NCBI GenBank assembly: GCA_950022295.1
Contig: OX465596.1
Span: forward strand, 1-64,000
DNA length: 64,000 bases
DNA from: Bromus sterilis
Lineage: Eukaryota; Streptophyta; Magnoliopsida; Poales; Poaceae
Reading direction: 5' to 3'
Shown here in pieces: positions 11,437-24,200 of the stretch. The notes under the pieces were generated by a model that saw only the letters and a program-made list of their open reading frames with translations, was not told the origin of the DNA and ran no database searches. Made by a program: the position numbers and the translations under genes. Each line of letters starts with the position of its first letter. Within the stretch, counting starts at the first letter, position 1.

Positions 11437-11816
11437 CGCCACAACTGCGAGTGTTGATGACCGGCACGTAAATGCACCCTAGGGTTCGACAATGGTGGAA
11501 ATCACTCCGGGGACTCAAAACGGTGATTAATAGCCCATCTTACTGTGATTAATAGCTCATGAAACAGGCCAGAAACGGCCAAAACTGCGAGTGTTGATGA
11601 CCGACACGTAAATGCACCCTAGGGTTCGTCAATGGTGGAAATCACTCCGGGGACTCAAAACGGTGATTAATAGCCCATCTTACTGTGATTAATAGCTCAT
11701 GAAACAGGCCAGACACGGCCAAAACTGCGAGTGTTGATGACCGACACGTAAATACAACCTAGGGTTCGTCAATGGTGGAAATCACTCCGGGGACTCAAAA
11801 CGGTGATTAATAGCCC

Positions 11817-11945
11817 ATGTAACAGTGATTAATAGCCCATGAAACAGGCCAGAATCGGCCAAAACTGCGAGTGTTGATGACCGGCACGTAAATGCACCCT
11901 GGGTTCGTCAATGGTGGAAATCACTCCGGGGATCCAAAACGGTGA
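11817..11945. repeat. Hybrid unit at the A/B boundary
   Basis: The left part is block A type, with TAACAGTG and the 22-bp duplication at about 11,817-11,840. The right part is block B type, with CCCTGGGTTCG at 11,897 and GGGGATCC at about 11,929. The switch lies between about 11,840 and 11,900, within one unit and without extra or missing bases, as expected from in-register recombination. Confidence 0.75.
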
Positions 11946-13799
11946 TTAATAGCCCATGAAACAGGCCAGCATCGGCCAAAACTGCGAATGCTGATGACCG
12001 GCACGTAAATGCACCCTGGGGTTCGTAAATGGTGGAAATCACTCCGGGGAACCAAAACGGTGATTAATAGCCCATGAAACAGGCCAGAATCGGCCAAAAC
12101 TGCGAGTGTTGATGACCGGCACGTAAATGAACCCTGGGGTTTGTCAATGGTGGAAATCACTCCGGGGACCCAAAACGATGATTAATAGCCCATGAAACAG
12201 GCCAGAATCGGCCAAAACTGCGAGTGTTGATGACCGGCACGTAAATGCACCCTTGGGTTCGTCAATGGTGGAAATCACTCCGGGGATCCAAAACGGTGAT
12301 TAATAGCCCATGTAACTGTGATTAATAGCCCATGAAACAGGCCAGAATCGGCCAAAACTGCGAATGCTGATGATCGGCACGTAAATGCACCCTGGGGTTC
12401 GTAAATGGTGGAAATCACTCCGGGGAACCAAAACGGTGATTAATGGCCCATGAAACAGGCCAGAATCGGCCAAAACTGCGAGTGTTGATGACCGGCACGT
12501 AAATGCACCCTGGGGTTTGTCAATGGTGGAAATCACTCCGGGGACCCAAAACGATGATTAATAGCCCATGAAACAGGCCAGAATCGGCCAAAACTGCGAG
12601 TGTTGATGACCGGCACGTAAATGCACCCTTGGGTTCGTCAATTGTGGAAATCACTCCAGGGACCCAAAACGGTGATTAATAGCCCATGAAACAGGCCAAA
12701 ATCGGCCAAAACTGCGAGTGTTGATGACCCGCACGTAAATGCACCCTTGGGTTTGTCAATGGTGGAAATCACTCCGGGGACCCAAAACGATGATTAATAG
12801 CCCATGTAACTGTGATTAATAGCCCATGAAACAGGCCAGAATCGGCCAAAACTGCGAGTGTTGATGACCGGCACGTAAATGCACCCTTGGGTTCGTCAAT
12901 TGTGGAAACCACTCCAGGGACCTGAAACGGTGATTAATAGCCCATGAAACAGGCCAGAATCGGCCAAAACTGCGAGTGTTGATGACCGGCACGTAAATAC
13001 ACCCTGGGTTCGTCAATGGTGGAAATCACTCCGGGGATCCAAAACGGTGATTAATAGCCCATGTAACTGTGATTAATAGCCCATGAAACAGGCCAGAATC
13101 GGCCAAAACTGCGAATGTTGATGATCGGCACGTAAATGCACCCTGGGGTTCGTAAATGGTGGAAATCACTCCGGGGACCCAAAACGGTGATTAATAGCCC
13201 ATGAAACAGGCCAGAATCGGCCAAAACTGCGAGTGTTGATGACCGGCACGTAAATGCACCCTGGGTTCGTCAATGGTGGAAATCACTCCGGGGATCCAAA
13301 ACGGTGATTAATAGCCCATGAAACAGGCCAGCATCGGCCAAAACTGCGAGTGTTGATGACCGGCACGTAAATGCACCCTTGGGTTTGTCAATGGTGGAAA
13401 TCACTCCGGGGACCCAAAACGATGATTAATAGCCCATGTAACTGTGATTAATAGCCCATGAAACAGGCCAGAATCGGCCAAAACTGCGAATGCTGATGAC
13501 CGGCACGTAAATGCACCCTGGGGTTCGTAAATGGTGGAAATCACTCCGGGGAACCAAAACGGTCATTAATGGCCCATGAAACAGGCCAGAATCGGCCAAA
13601 ACTGCGAGTGTTGATGACCGGCACGTAAATGCACCCTGGGGTTTGTCAATGGTGGAAATCACTCCGGGGACCCAAAACGATGATTAATAGCCCATGAAAC
13701 AGGCCAGAATCGGCCAAAACTGCGAGTGTTGATGACCGGCACGTAAATGCACCCTTGGGTTCGTCAATTGTGGAAATCACTCCAGGGACCCAAAACGGT

Positions 13800-13917
13800 G
13801 ATTAATAGCCCATGAAACAGGCCAGAATCGGCCAAAACTGCGAGTGTTGATGACCGGCACGTAAATGCACCCTTGGGTTTGTCAATGGTGGAAATCACTC
13901 CGGGGACCGAAAACGAT
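13800..13917. repeat. Representative 118-bp satellite unit (block B)
   Basis: This unit has only one GATTAATAGCCCATG motif, so it lacks the 22-bp duplication. It reads CCCTTGGGTTTGTCAATGG where block A has CCCTAGGGTTCGTCAATGG, and ends GGGGACCGAAAACGATG. The 118-bp length equals that usually given for the pSc119.2 unit, which makes the short form the likely ancestral one. Confidence 0.9.
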
Positions 13918-16900
13918 GATTAATAGCCCATGCAACAGGCCAGAATCGGCCAAAACTGCGAGTGTTGATGACCGGCACGTAAATGCACCCTTGGGTTCGT
14001 CAATTGTGGAAATCACTCCAGGGACCCAAAACGGTGATTAATAGCCCATGAAACAGGCCAGAATCGGCCAAAACTGCGAGTGTTGATGACCAGCACGTAA
14101 ATGCACCCTGGGTTCGTCAATGGTGGAAATCACTCCGGGGATCCAAAACGGTGATTAATAGCCCATGTAACTATGATTAATAGCCCATGAAACAGGCCAG
14201 AATCGGCCAAAACTGCGAGTGTTGATGACCGGCACGTAAATGCACCCTTGGGGTTCGTCAATGGTGGAAATCACTCCGGGGACCCAAAACGGTGATTAAT
14301 AGCCCATGAAACAGGCCAGAATCGGCCAAAACTGCGAGTATTGACTACCGGCACGTAAATGCACTCTGGGGTTCGTCAATGGTGGAAATCACTCCGGGGA
14401 CCCAAAACGGTGATTAATAGCCCATGAAACAGGCCAGAATCGGCCAAAAACTGCGAGTGTTGATGACCGGCACGTAAATGCACCCTGGGGTTTGTCAATG
14501 GTGGAAATCACTCCGGGGACCCAAAACGGTGATTAATAGCCCATGAAACAGGCCAGAATCGGCCAAAACTGCGAGTATTGACTACCGGCACGTAAATGCA
14601 CTCTGGGTTCGTCAATGGTGGAAATCACTCCGGGGACCCAAAACGGTGATTAATAGCCCATGAAACAGGCCAGAATCGGCCAAAAACTGCGAGTGTTGAT
14701 GACCCGCACGTAAATGCACCCTGGGGTTTGTCAATGGTGGAAATCACTCCGGGGACCCAAAACGATGATTCATAGCCCATGAAACAGGCCAGAATCGGCC
14801 AAAACTGCGAGTGTTGATGACCGGCACGTAAATGCACCCTTGGGTTCGTCAATTGTGGAAATCACTCCAGGGACCCAAAACGGTGATTAATAGCCCATGA
14901 AACAGGCCAGAATCGGCCAAAACTGCGAGTGTTGATGACCGGCACGTAAATACACCCTTGGGTTCGTCAATTGTGGAAATCACTCCAGGGACCCAAAACG
15001 GTGATTAATAGCCCATGAAACAGGCCAGAATCGGCCAAAACTGCGAGTGTTGATGACCGGCACGTAAATACACCCTGGGTTCGTCAATGGTGGAAATCAC
15101 TCCGGGGATCCAAAACGGTGATTAATAGCCCATGTAACTGTGATTAATAGCCCATGAAACAGGCCAGAATCGGCCAAAACTGCGAATGCTGATGATCGGC
15201 ACGTAAATGCACCCTGGGGTTCGTAAATGGTGGAAATCACTCCGGGGAACCAAAACGGTGATTAATGGCCCATGAAACAGGCCAGAATCGGCCAAAACTG
15301 CGAGTGTTGATGACCGGCACGTAAATGCACCCTGGGTTCGTCAATGGTGGAAATCACTCCGGGGATCCAAAACGGTGATTAATAGCCCATGTAACTGTGA
15401 TTAATAGCCCATGAAACAGGCCAGAATCGGCCAAAACTGCGAATGCTGATGATCGGCACGTAAATGCACCCTGGGGTTCGTAAATGGTGGAAATCACTCC
15501 GGGGAACCAAAACGGTGATTAATGGCCCATGAAACAGGCCAGAATCGGCCAAAACTGCGAGTGTTGATGACCGGCACGTAAATGCACCCTGGGGTTTGTC
15601 AATGGTGGAAATCACTCCGGGGACCCAAAACGATGATTAATAGCCCATGAAACAGGCCAGAATCGGCCAAAACTGCGAGTGTTGATGACCGGCACGTAAA
15701 TGCACCCTTGGGTTCGTCAATTGTGGAAATCACTCCAGGGACCCAAAACGGTGATTAATAGCCCATGAAACAGGCCAGAATCGGCCAAAACTGCGAGTGT
15801 TGATGACCCGCACGTAAATGCACCCTTGGGTTTGTCAATGGTGGAAATCACTCCGGGGACCCAAAACGATGATTAATAGCCCATGTAACTGTGATTAATA
15901 GCCCATGAAACAGGCCAGAATCGGCCAAAACTGCGAGTGTTGATGACCGGCACGTAAATGCACCCTTGGGGTTCGTCAATGGTGGAAATAACTCCGGGGA
16001 CCCAAAACGGTGATTAATAGCCCATGAAACAGGCCAGAATCGGCCAAAACTGCGAGTATTGACTACCGGCACGTAAATGCACTCTGGGGTTCGTCAATGG
16101 TGGAAATCACTCCGGGGACCCAAAACGGTGATTAATAGCCCATGAAACAGGCCAGAATCGGCCAAAAACTGCGAGTGTTGATGACCCGCACGTAAATGCA
16201 CCCTGGGGTTTGTCAATGGTGGAAATCACTCCGGGGACCCAAAACGATGATTCATAGCCCATGAAACAGGCCAGAATCGGCCAAAACTGCGAGTGTTGAT
16301 GACCGGCACGTAAATGCACCCTTGGGTTCGTCAATTGTGGAAATCACTCCAGGGACTCAAAACGGTGATTAATAGCCCATGAAACAGGCCAGAATCGGCC
16401 AAAACTGCGAGTGTTGATGACCGGCACGTAAATACACCCTTGGGTTCGTCAATTGTGGAAATCACTCCAGGGACCCAAAACGGTGATTAATAGCCCATGA
16501 AACAGGCCAGAATCGGCCAAAACTGCGAGTGTTGATGACCGGCACGTAAATGCACCCTTCGGTTCGTCAATTGTGGAAATCACTCCAGGGACCCAAAACG
16601 GTGATTAATAGCCCATGAAACAGGCCAGAATCGGCCAGAACTGCGAGTGTTGATGACCAGCACGTAAATGCACCCTGGGTTCGTCAATGGTGGAAATCAC
16701 TCCGGGGATCCAAAACGGTGATTAATAGCCCATGTAACTATGATTAATAGCCCATGAAACAGGCCAGAATCGGCCAAAACTGCGAGTGTTGATGACCGGC
16801 ACGTAAATGCACCCTTGGGTTCGTCAATTGTGGAAATCACTCCAGGGACCCAAAACGGTGATTAATAGCCCATGAAACAGGCCAGAATCGGCCAAAACTG

Positions 16901-16976
16901 CGAGTGTTGATGACCGGCACGTAAATACACCCTGGGTTCGTCAATGGTGGAAATCACTCCGGGGATCCAAAACGGT

Positions 16977-18770
16977 GATTAATATCCCATGTAACTGTGA
17001 TTAATAGCCCATGAAACAGGCCAGAATCGGCCAAAACTGCGAATGCTGATGATCGGCACGTAAATGCACCCTGGGGTTCGTAAATGGTGGAAATCACTCC
17101 GGGGAACCAAAACGGTGATTAATGGCCCATGAAACAGGCCAGAATCGGCCAAAACTGCGAGTGTTGATGACCGGCACGTAAATGCACCCTGGGTTCGTCA
17201 ATGGTGGAAATCACTCCGGGGATCCAAAACGGTGATTAATAGCCCATGTAACTGTGATTAATAGCCCATGAAACAGGCCAGAATCGGCCAAAACTGCGAA
17301 TGCTGATGATCGGCACGTAAATGCACCCTGGGGTTCGTAAATGGTGGAAATCACTCCGGGGAACCAAAACGGTGATTAATGGCCCATGAAACAGGCCAGA
17401 ATCGGCCAAAACTGCGAGTGTTGATGACCGGCACGTAAATGCACCCTGGGTTCGTCAATGGTGGAAATCACTCCGGGGATCCAAAACGGTGATTAATAGC
17501 CCATGTAACTGTGATTAATAGCCCATGAAACAGGCCAGAATCGGCCAAAACTGCGAATGCTGATGACCGGCACGTAAATGCACCCTGGGGTTCGTAAATG
17601 GTGGAAATCACTCCGGGGAACCAAAACGGTGATTAATGGCCCATGAAACAGGCCAGAATCGGCCAAAACTGCGAGTGTTGATGACCGGCACGTAAATGCA
17701 CCCTGGGGTTTGTCAATGGTGGAAATCACTCCGGGGACCCAAAACGATGATTAATAGCCCATGAAACAGGCCAGAATCGGCCAAAACTGCGAGTGTTGAT
17801 GACCGACACGTAAATGCACCCTGGGTTCGTCAATGGTGGAAATCACTCCGGGGATCCGAAACGGTGATTAATAGCCCATGTAACTGTGATTAATAGCCCA
17901 TGAAACAGGCCAGAATCGGCCAAAACTGCGAATGCTGATGACCGGCACGTAAATGCACCCTGGGGTTCGTAAATGGTGGAAATCACTCCGGGGAACCAAA
18001 ACGGTGATTAATGGCCCATGAAACAGGCCAGAATCGGCCAAAACTGCGAGTGTTGATGACCGGCACGTAAATGCACCCTGGGGTTTGTCAATGGTGGAAA
18101 TCACTCCGGGGACCCAAAACGATGATTAATAGCCCATGAAACAGGCCAGAATCGGCCAAAACTGCGAGTGTTGATGACCGACACGTAAATGCACCCTGGG
18201 TTCGTCAATGGTGGAAATCACTCCGGGGATCCAAAACGGTGATTAATAGCCCATGTAACTGTGATTAATAGCCCATGAAACAGGCCAGAATCGGCCAAAA
18301 CTGCGAATGCTGATGACCGGCACGTAAATGCACCCTGGGGTTCGTAAATGGTGGAAATCACTCCGGGGAACCAAAACGGTGATTAATGGCCCATGAAACA
18401 GGCCAGAATCGGCCAAAACTGCGAGTGTTGATGACCGTCACGTAAATGCACCCTGGGGTTTGTCAATGGTGGAAATCACTCCGGGGACCCAAAACGATGA
18501 TTAATAGCCCATGAAACAGGCCAGAATCGGCCAAAACTGCGAGTGTTGATGACCGACACGTAAATGCACCCTTGGGTTCGTCAATTGTGGAAATCACTCC
18601 AGGGACCCAAAACGGTGATTAATAGCCCATGAAACAGGCCAGAATCGGCCAAAACTGCGAGTGTTGATGACCGGCACGTAAATGCACCCTTGGGTTCGTC
18701 AATTGTGGAAATCACTCCAGGAACCCAACGGTGATTAATAGCCCATGAAACAGGCCAGAATCGGCCAAAA
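16977..18770. repeat. 257-bp dimer and 375-bp trimer repeats (block B)
   Basis: Long units with TAACTGTG start at 16,977, 17,234, 17,491, 17,866 and 18,241, that is spacings of 257, 257, 375 and 375 bp. The dimer is 139 + 118; the trimer adds one 118-bp unit with GGGGTTTGTC and ACGATGATT. Dimer and trimer forms therefore stand side by side. A 257-bp spacing is also seen at 15,120 to 15,377. Confidence 0.8.
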
Positions 18771-20129
18771 CTGCGAATGCTGATGATCGGCACGTAAATG
18801 CACCCTGGGGTTCGTAAATGGTGGAAATCACTCCGGGGAACCAAAACGGTGATTAATGGCCCATGAAACAGGCCAGAATCGGCCAAAACTGCGAGTGTTG
18901 ATGACCGGCACGTAAATGCACCCTGGGTTCGTCAATGGTGGAAATCACTCCGGGGATCCAAAACGGTGATTAATAGCCCATGTAACTGTGATTAATAGCC
19001 CATGAAACAGGCCAGAATCGGCCAAAACTGCGAATGCTGATGATCGGCACGTAAATGCACCCTGGGGTTCGTAAATGGTGGAAATCACTCCGGGGAACCA
19101 AAACGGTGATTAATGGCCCATGAAACAGGCCAGAATCGGCCAAAACTGCGAGTGTTGATGACCGGCACGTAAATGCACCCTGGGTTCGTCAATGGTGGAA
19201 ATCACTCCGGGGATCCAAAACGGTGATTAATAGCCCATGTAACTGTGATTAATAGCCCATGAAACAGGCCAGAATCGGCCAAAACTGCGAATGCTGATGA
19301 CCGGCACGTAAATGCACCCTGGGGTTCGTAAATGGTGGAAATCACTCCGGGGAACCAAAACGGTGATTAATGGCCCATGAAACAGGCCAGAATCGGCCAA
19401 AACTGCGAGTGTTGATGACCGGCACGTAAATGCACCCTGGGGTTTGTCAATGGTGGAAATCACTCCGGGGACCCAAAACGATGATTAATAGCCCATGAAA
19501 CAGGCCAGAATCGGCCAAAACTGCGAGTGTTGATGACCGACACGTAAATGCACCCTGGGTTCGTCAATGGTGGAAATCACTCCGGGGATCCAAAACGGTG
19601 ATTAATAGCCCATGTAACTGTGATTAATAGCCCATGAAACAGGCCAGAATCGGCCAAAACTGCGAATGCTGATGACCGGCACGTAAATGCACCCTGGGTT
19701 TCGTAAATGGTGGAAATCACTCCGGGGAACCAAAACGGTGATTAATGGCCCCTGAAACAGGCCAGAATCGGCCAAAACTGCGAGTGTTGATGACCGTCAC
19801 GTAAATGCACCCTGGGGTTTGTCAATGGTGGAAATCACTCCGGGGACCCAAAACGATGATTAATAGCCCATGAAACAGGCCAGAATCGGCCAAAACTGCG
19901 AGTGTTGATGACCGACACGTAAATGCACCCTTGGGTTCGTCAATTGTGGAAATCACTCCAGGGACCCAAAACGGTGATTAATAGCCCATGAAACAGGCCA
20001 GAATCGGCCAAAACTGCGAGTGTTGATGACCGGCACGTAAATGCACCCTTGGGTTCGTCAATTGTGGAAATCACTCCAGGAACCCAACGGTGATTAATAG
20101 CCCATGAAACAGGCCAGAATCGGCCAAAA
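17005..20129. repeat. Tandem segment duplication, spacing 1734 then 1359 bp
   Basis: The segment from about 17,005 is copied from about 18,739. Spacing is 1734 bp up to about 18,195 and 1359 bp after 18,241; the 375-bp difference is exactly one trimer missing from the second copy. Shared rare markers are GACCGTCACG (18,432 and 19,791) and the shortened GGAACCCAACGG (18,720 and 20,079). The second copy has private changes such as GGGTTTCGTAAATGG and GGCCCCTGAAAC. Confidence 0.75.
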
Positions 20130-20210
20130 CTGCGAGTGTTGATGACCGGCACGTAAATACACCCTGGGTTCGTCAATGGTGGAAATCACTCCGGGGATCC
20201 AAAACGGTGA

Positions 20211-20930
20211 TTAATAGCCCATGTAACTGTGATTAATAGCCCATGAAACAGGCCAGAATCGGCCAAAACTGCGAATGCTGATGATCGGCACGTAAATGCA
20301 CCCTGGGGTTCGTAAATGGTGGAAATCACTCCGGGGAACCAAAACGGTGATTAATGGCCCATGAAACAGGCCAGAATCGGCCAAAACTGCGAGTGTTGAT
20401 GACCAGCACGTAAATGCACCCTGGGGTTTGTCAATGGTGGAAATCACTCCGGGGACCCAAAACGATGATTCATAGCCCATGAAACAGGCCAGAATCGGCC
20501 AAAACTGCGAGTGTTGATGACCGGCACGTAAATGCACCCTTAGGTTCGTCAATTGTGGAAATCACTCCAGGGACCCAAAACGGTGATTAATAGCCCATGA
20601 AACAGGCCAGAATCGGCCAAAACTGCGAATGCTGATGATCGGCACGTAAATGCACCCTGGGGTTCGTAAATGGTGGAAATCACTCCGGGGAACCAAAACG
20701 GTGATTAATGGCCCATGAAACAGGCCAGAATCGGCCAAAACTGCGAGTGTTGATGACCAGCACGTAAATGCACCCTGGGGTTTGTCAATGGTGGAAATCA
20801 CTCCGGGGACCCAAAACGATGATTCATAGCCCATGAAACAGGCCAGAATCGGCCAAAACTGCGAGTGTTGATGACCGGCACGTAAATGCACCCTTAGGTT
20901 CGTCAATTGTGGAAATCACTCCAGGGACCC
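20211..20930. repeat. 354-bp trimer repeat (block B)
   Basis: Three 118-bp units (GAATGCTGATGATC; GACCAGCACG with GGGGTTTGTC; GATTCATAGCCC) repeat with a 354-bp spacing at about 20,401 and 20,755. Both copies also share the private CCCTTAGGTTCG. The same trimer pattern returns at about 33,143 and 33,497. Since 354 is divisible by three, these trimers give the longest satellite reading frames (113-114 codons), which have no coding meaning. Confidence 0.75.
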
Positions 20931-21299
20931 AAAACGGTGATTAATAGCCCATGAAACAGGCCAGAATCGGCCAAAACTGCGAATGCTGATGATCGGCACG
21001 TAAATGCACCCTGGGGTTCGTAAATGGTGGAAATCACTCCGGGGAACCAAAACGGTGATTAATGGCCCATGAAACAGGCCAGAATCGGCCAAAACTGCGA
21101 GTGTTGATGACCGTCACGTAAATGCACCCTGGGGTTTGTCAATGGTGGAAATCACTCCGGGGACCCAAAACGATGATTAATAGCCCATGAAACAGGCCAG
21201 AATCGGCCAAAACTGCGAGTGTTGATGACCGACACGTAAATGCACCCTTGGGTTCGTCAATTGTGGAAATCACTCCAGGGACCCAAAACGGTGATTAAT

Positions 21300-24200
21300 A
21301 GCCCATGAAACAGGCCAGAATCGGCCAAAACTGCGAGTGTTGATGACCGGCACGTAAATGCACCCTTGGGTTCGTCAATTGTGGAAATCACTCCAGGGAC
21401 CCAAAACGGTGATTAATAGCCCATGAAACAGGCCAGAATCGGCCAAAACTGCGAGTGTTGATGACCGGCACGTAAATACACCCTTGGGTTCGTCAATGGT
21501 GGAAATCACTCCGGGGATCCAAAACGGTGATTAATAGCCCATGAAACAGGCCAGAATCGGCAAAAACTGCGAGCGTTGATGACCGGCACGTAAATGCACC
21601 CTTGGGTTCGTCAATGGTGGAAATCACTCCGGGGATCCAAAACGGTGATTAATAGCCCATGTAACTGTGATTAATAGCCCATGAAACAGGCCAGAATCGG
21701 CCAAAACTGCGAATGCTGATGATCGGCACGTAAATGCACCCTGGGTTCGTAAATGGTGGAAATCACTCCGGGGAACCAAAACGGTGATTAATGGCCCATG
21801 AAACAGGCCAGAATCGGCCAAAACTGCGAGTGTTGATGACCGGCACGTAAATGTACCCTGGGTTCGTCAATGGTGGAAATCACTCCGGGGATCCAAAACG
21901 GTGATTAATAGCCCATGTAACTGTGATTAATAGCCCATGAAACAAGCCAGAATCGGCCAAAACTGCGAGTGTTGATGACCGACACGTAAATGCACCCTGG
22001 GTTTCGTCAATGGTGGAAATCACTCCGGGGACCCAAAACGGTGATTAATAGCCCATGAAACAGGCCAGAATCGGCCAAAACTGCGAGTGTTGATGACCGG
22101 CACGTAAATGCACCCTTGGGTTCGTCAATTGTGGAAATCACTCCAGGGACCCAAAACGGTGATTAATAGCCCATGAAACAGGCCAGAATCGGCCAAAACT
22201 GCGAATGCTGATGATCGGCACGTAAATGCACCCTGGGGTTCGTAAATGGTGGAAATCACTCCGGGGAACCAAAACGGTGATTAATGGCCCATGAAACAGG
22301 CCAGAATCGGCCAAAACTGCGAGTGTTGATGACCAGCACGTAAATGCACCCTGGGGTTCGTCAATGGTGGAAATCACTCCGGGGATCCAAAACGGTGATT
22401 AATAGCCCATGAAACAAGCCAGAATCGGCAAAAACTGCGAGCGTTGATGACCGGCACGTAAATGCACCCTTGGGTTCGTCAATGGTGGAAATCACTCCGG
22501 GGATCCAAAACGGTGATTAATAGCCCATGTAACTGTGATTAATAGCCCATGAAACAGGCCAGAATCGGCCAAAACTGCGAATGCTGATGATCGGCACGTA
22601 AATGCACCCTGGGTTCGTAAATGGTGGAAATCACTCCGGGGAACCAAAACGGTGATTAATGGCCCATGAAACAGGCCAGAATCGGCCAAAACTGCGAGTG
22701 TTGATGACCGGCACGTAAATGTACCCTGGGTTCGTCAATGGTGGAAATCACTCCGGGGATCCAAAACGGTGATTAATAGCCCATGTAACTGTGATTAATA
22801 GCCCATGAAACAAGCCAGAATCGGCCAAAACTGCGAGTGTTGATGACCGGCACGTAAATGCACCCTGGGTTTCGTCAATGGTGGAAATCACTCCGGGGAC
22901 CCAAAACGGTGATTAATAGCCCATGAAACAGGCCAGAATCGGCCAAAACTGCGAGTGTTGATGACCGGCACGTAAATGCACCCTTGGGTTCGTCAATTGT
23001 GGAAATCACTCCAGGGACCCAAAACGGTGATTAATAGCCCATGAAACAGGCCAGAATCGGCCAAAACTGCGAATGCTGATGATCGGCACGTAAATGCACC
23101 CTGGGGTTCGTAAATGGTGGAAATCACTCCGGGGAACCAAAACGGTGATTAATGGCCCATGAAACAGGCCAGAATCGGCCAAAACTGCGAGTGTTGATGA
23201 CCAGCACGTAAATGCACCCTGGGGTTTGTCAATGGTGAAAATCACTCCGGGGACCCAAAACGATGATTCATAGCCCATGAAACAGGCCAGAATCGGCCAA
23301 AACTGCGAGTGTTGATGACCGGCACGTAAATGCACCCTTGGGTTCGTCAATTGTGGAAATCACTCCAGGGACCCAAAACGGTGATTAATAGCCCATGAAA
23401 CAGGCCAGAATCGGCCAAAACTGCGAGTGTTGATGACCGGCACGTAAATACACCCTTGGGTTCGTCAATGGTGGAAATCACTCCGGGGATCCAAAACGGT
23501 GATTAATAGCCCATGAAACAGGCCAGAATCGGCAAAAACTGCGAGCGTTGATGACCGGCACGTAAATGCACCCTTGGGTTCGTCAATGGTGGAAATCACT
23601 CCGGGGATCCAAAACGGTGATTAATAGCCCATGTAACTGTGATTAATAGCCCATGAAACAGGCCAGAATCGGCCAAAACTGCGAATGCTGATGATCGGCA
23701 CGTAAATGCACCCTGGGTTCGTAAATGGTGGAAATCACTCCGGGGAACCAAAACGGTGATTAATGGCCCATGAAACAGGCCAGAATCGGCCAAAACTGCG
23801 AGTGTTGATGACCGGCACGTAAATGTACCCTGGGTTCGTCAATGGTGGAAATCACTCCGGGGATCCAAAACGGTGATTAATAGCCCATGTAACTGTGATT
23901 AATAGCCCATGAAACAAGCCAGAATCGGCCAAAACTGCGAGTGTTGATGACCGACACGTAAATGCACCCTGGGTTTCGTCAATGGTGGAAATCACTCCGG
24001 GGACCCAAAACGGTGATTAATAGCCCATGAAACAGGCCAGAATCGGCCAAAACTGCGAGTGTTGATGACCGGCACGTAAATGCACCCTTGGGTTCGTCAA
24101 TTGTGGAAATCACTCCAGGGACCCAAAACGGTGATTAATAGCCCATGAAACAGGCCAGAATCGGCCAAAACTGCGAATGCTGATGATCGGCACGTAAATG

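Larger units (their letters stand above)
2676..11897. repeat. Array block A: mainly 140-bp units with CCTAGG
   Basis: Most units are 140 bp; some are 118 bp, marked by GCTCATGAATACGG or GCTCATGAAACAGG with AAAACCGCG. Two classes alternate: CCCTAGGG ... CTACGGGGACCC (AvrII-site class) and AACCTGGGG ... CTCCGGGGACTC. A sub-variant CCATCTTACTGTG occurs at about 3081, 5811, 7704, 8263, 9619, 10,437, 10,835, 11,535 and 11,675, and outside this block I saw it only at 62,521. The last unit is a hybrid with block B. Confidence 0.85.
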
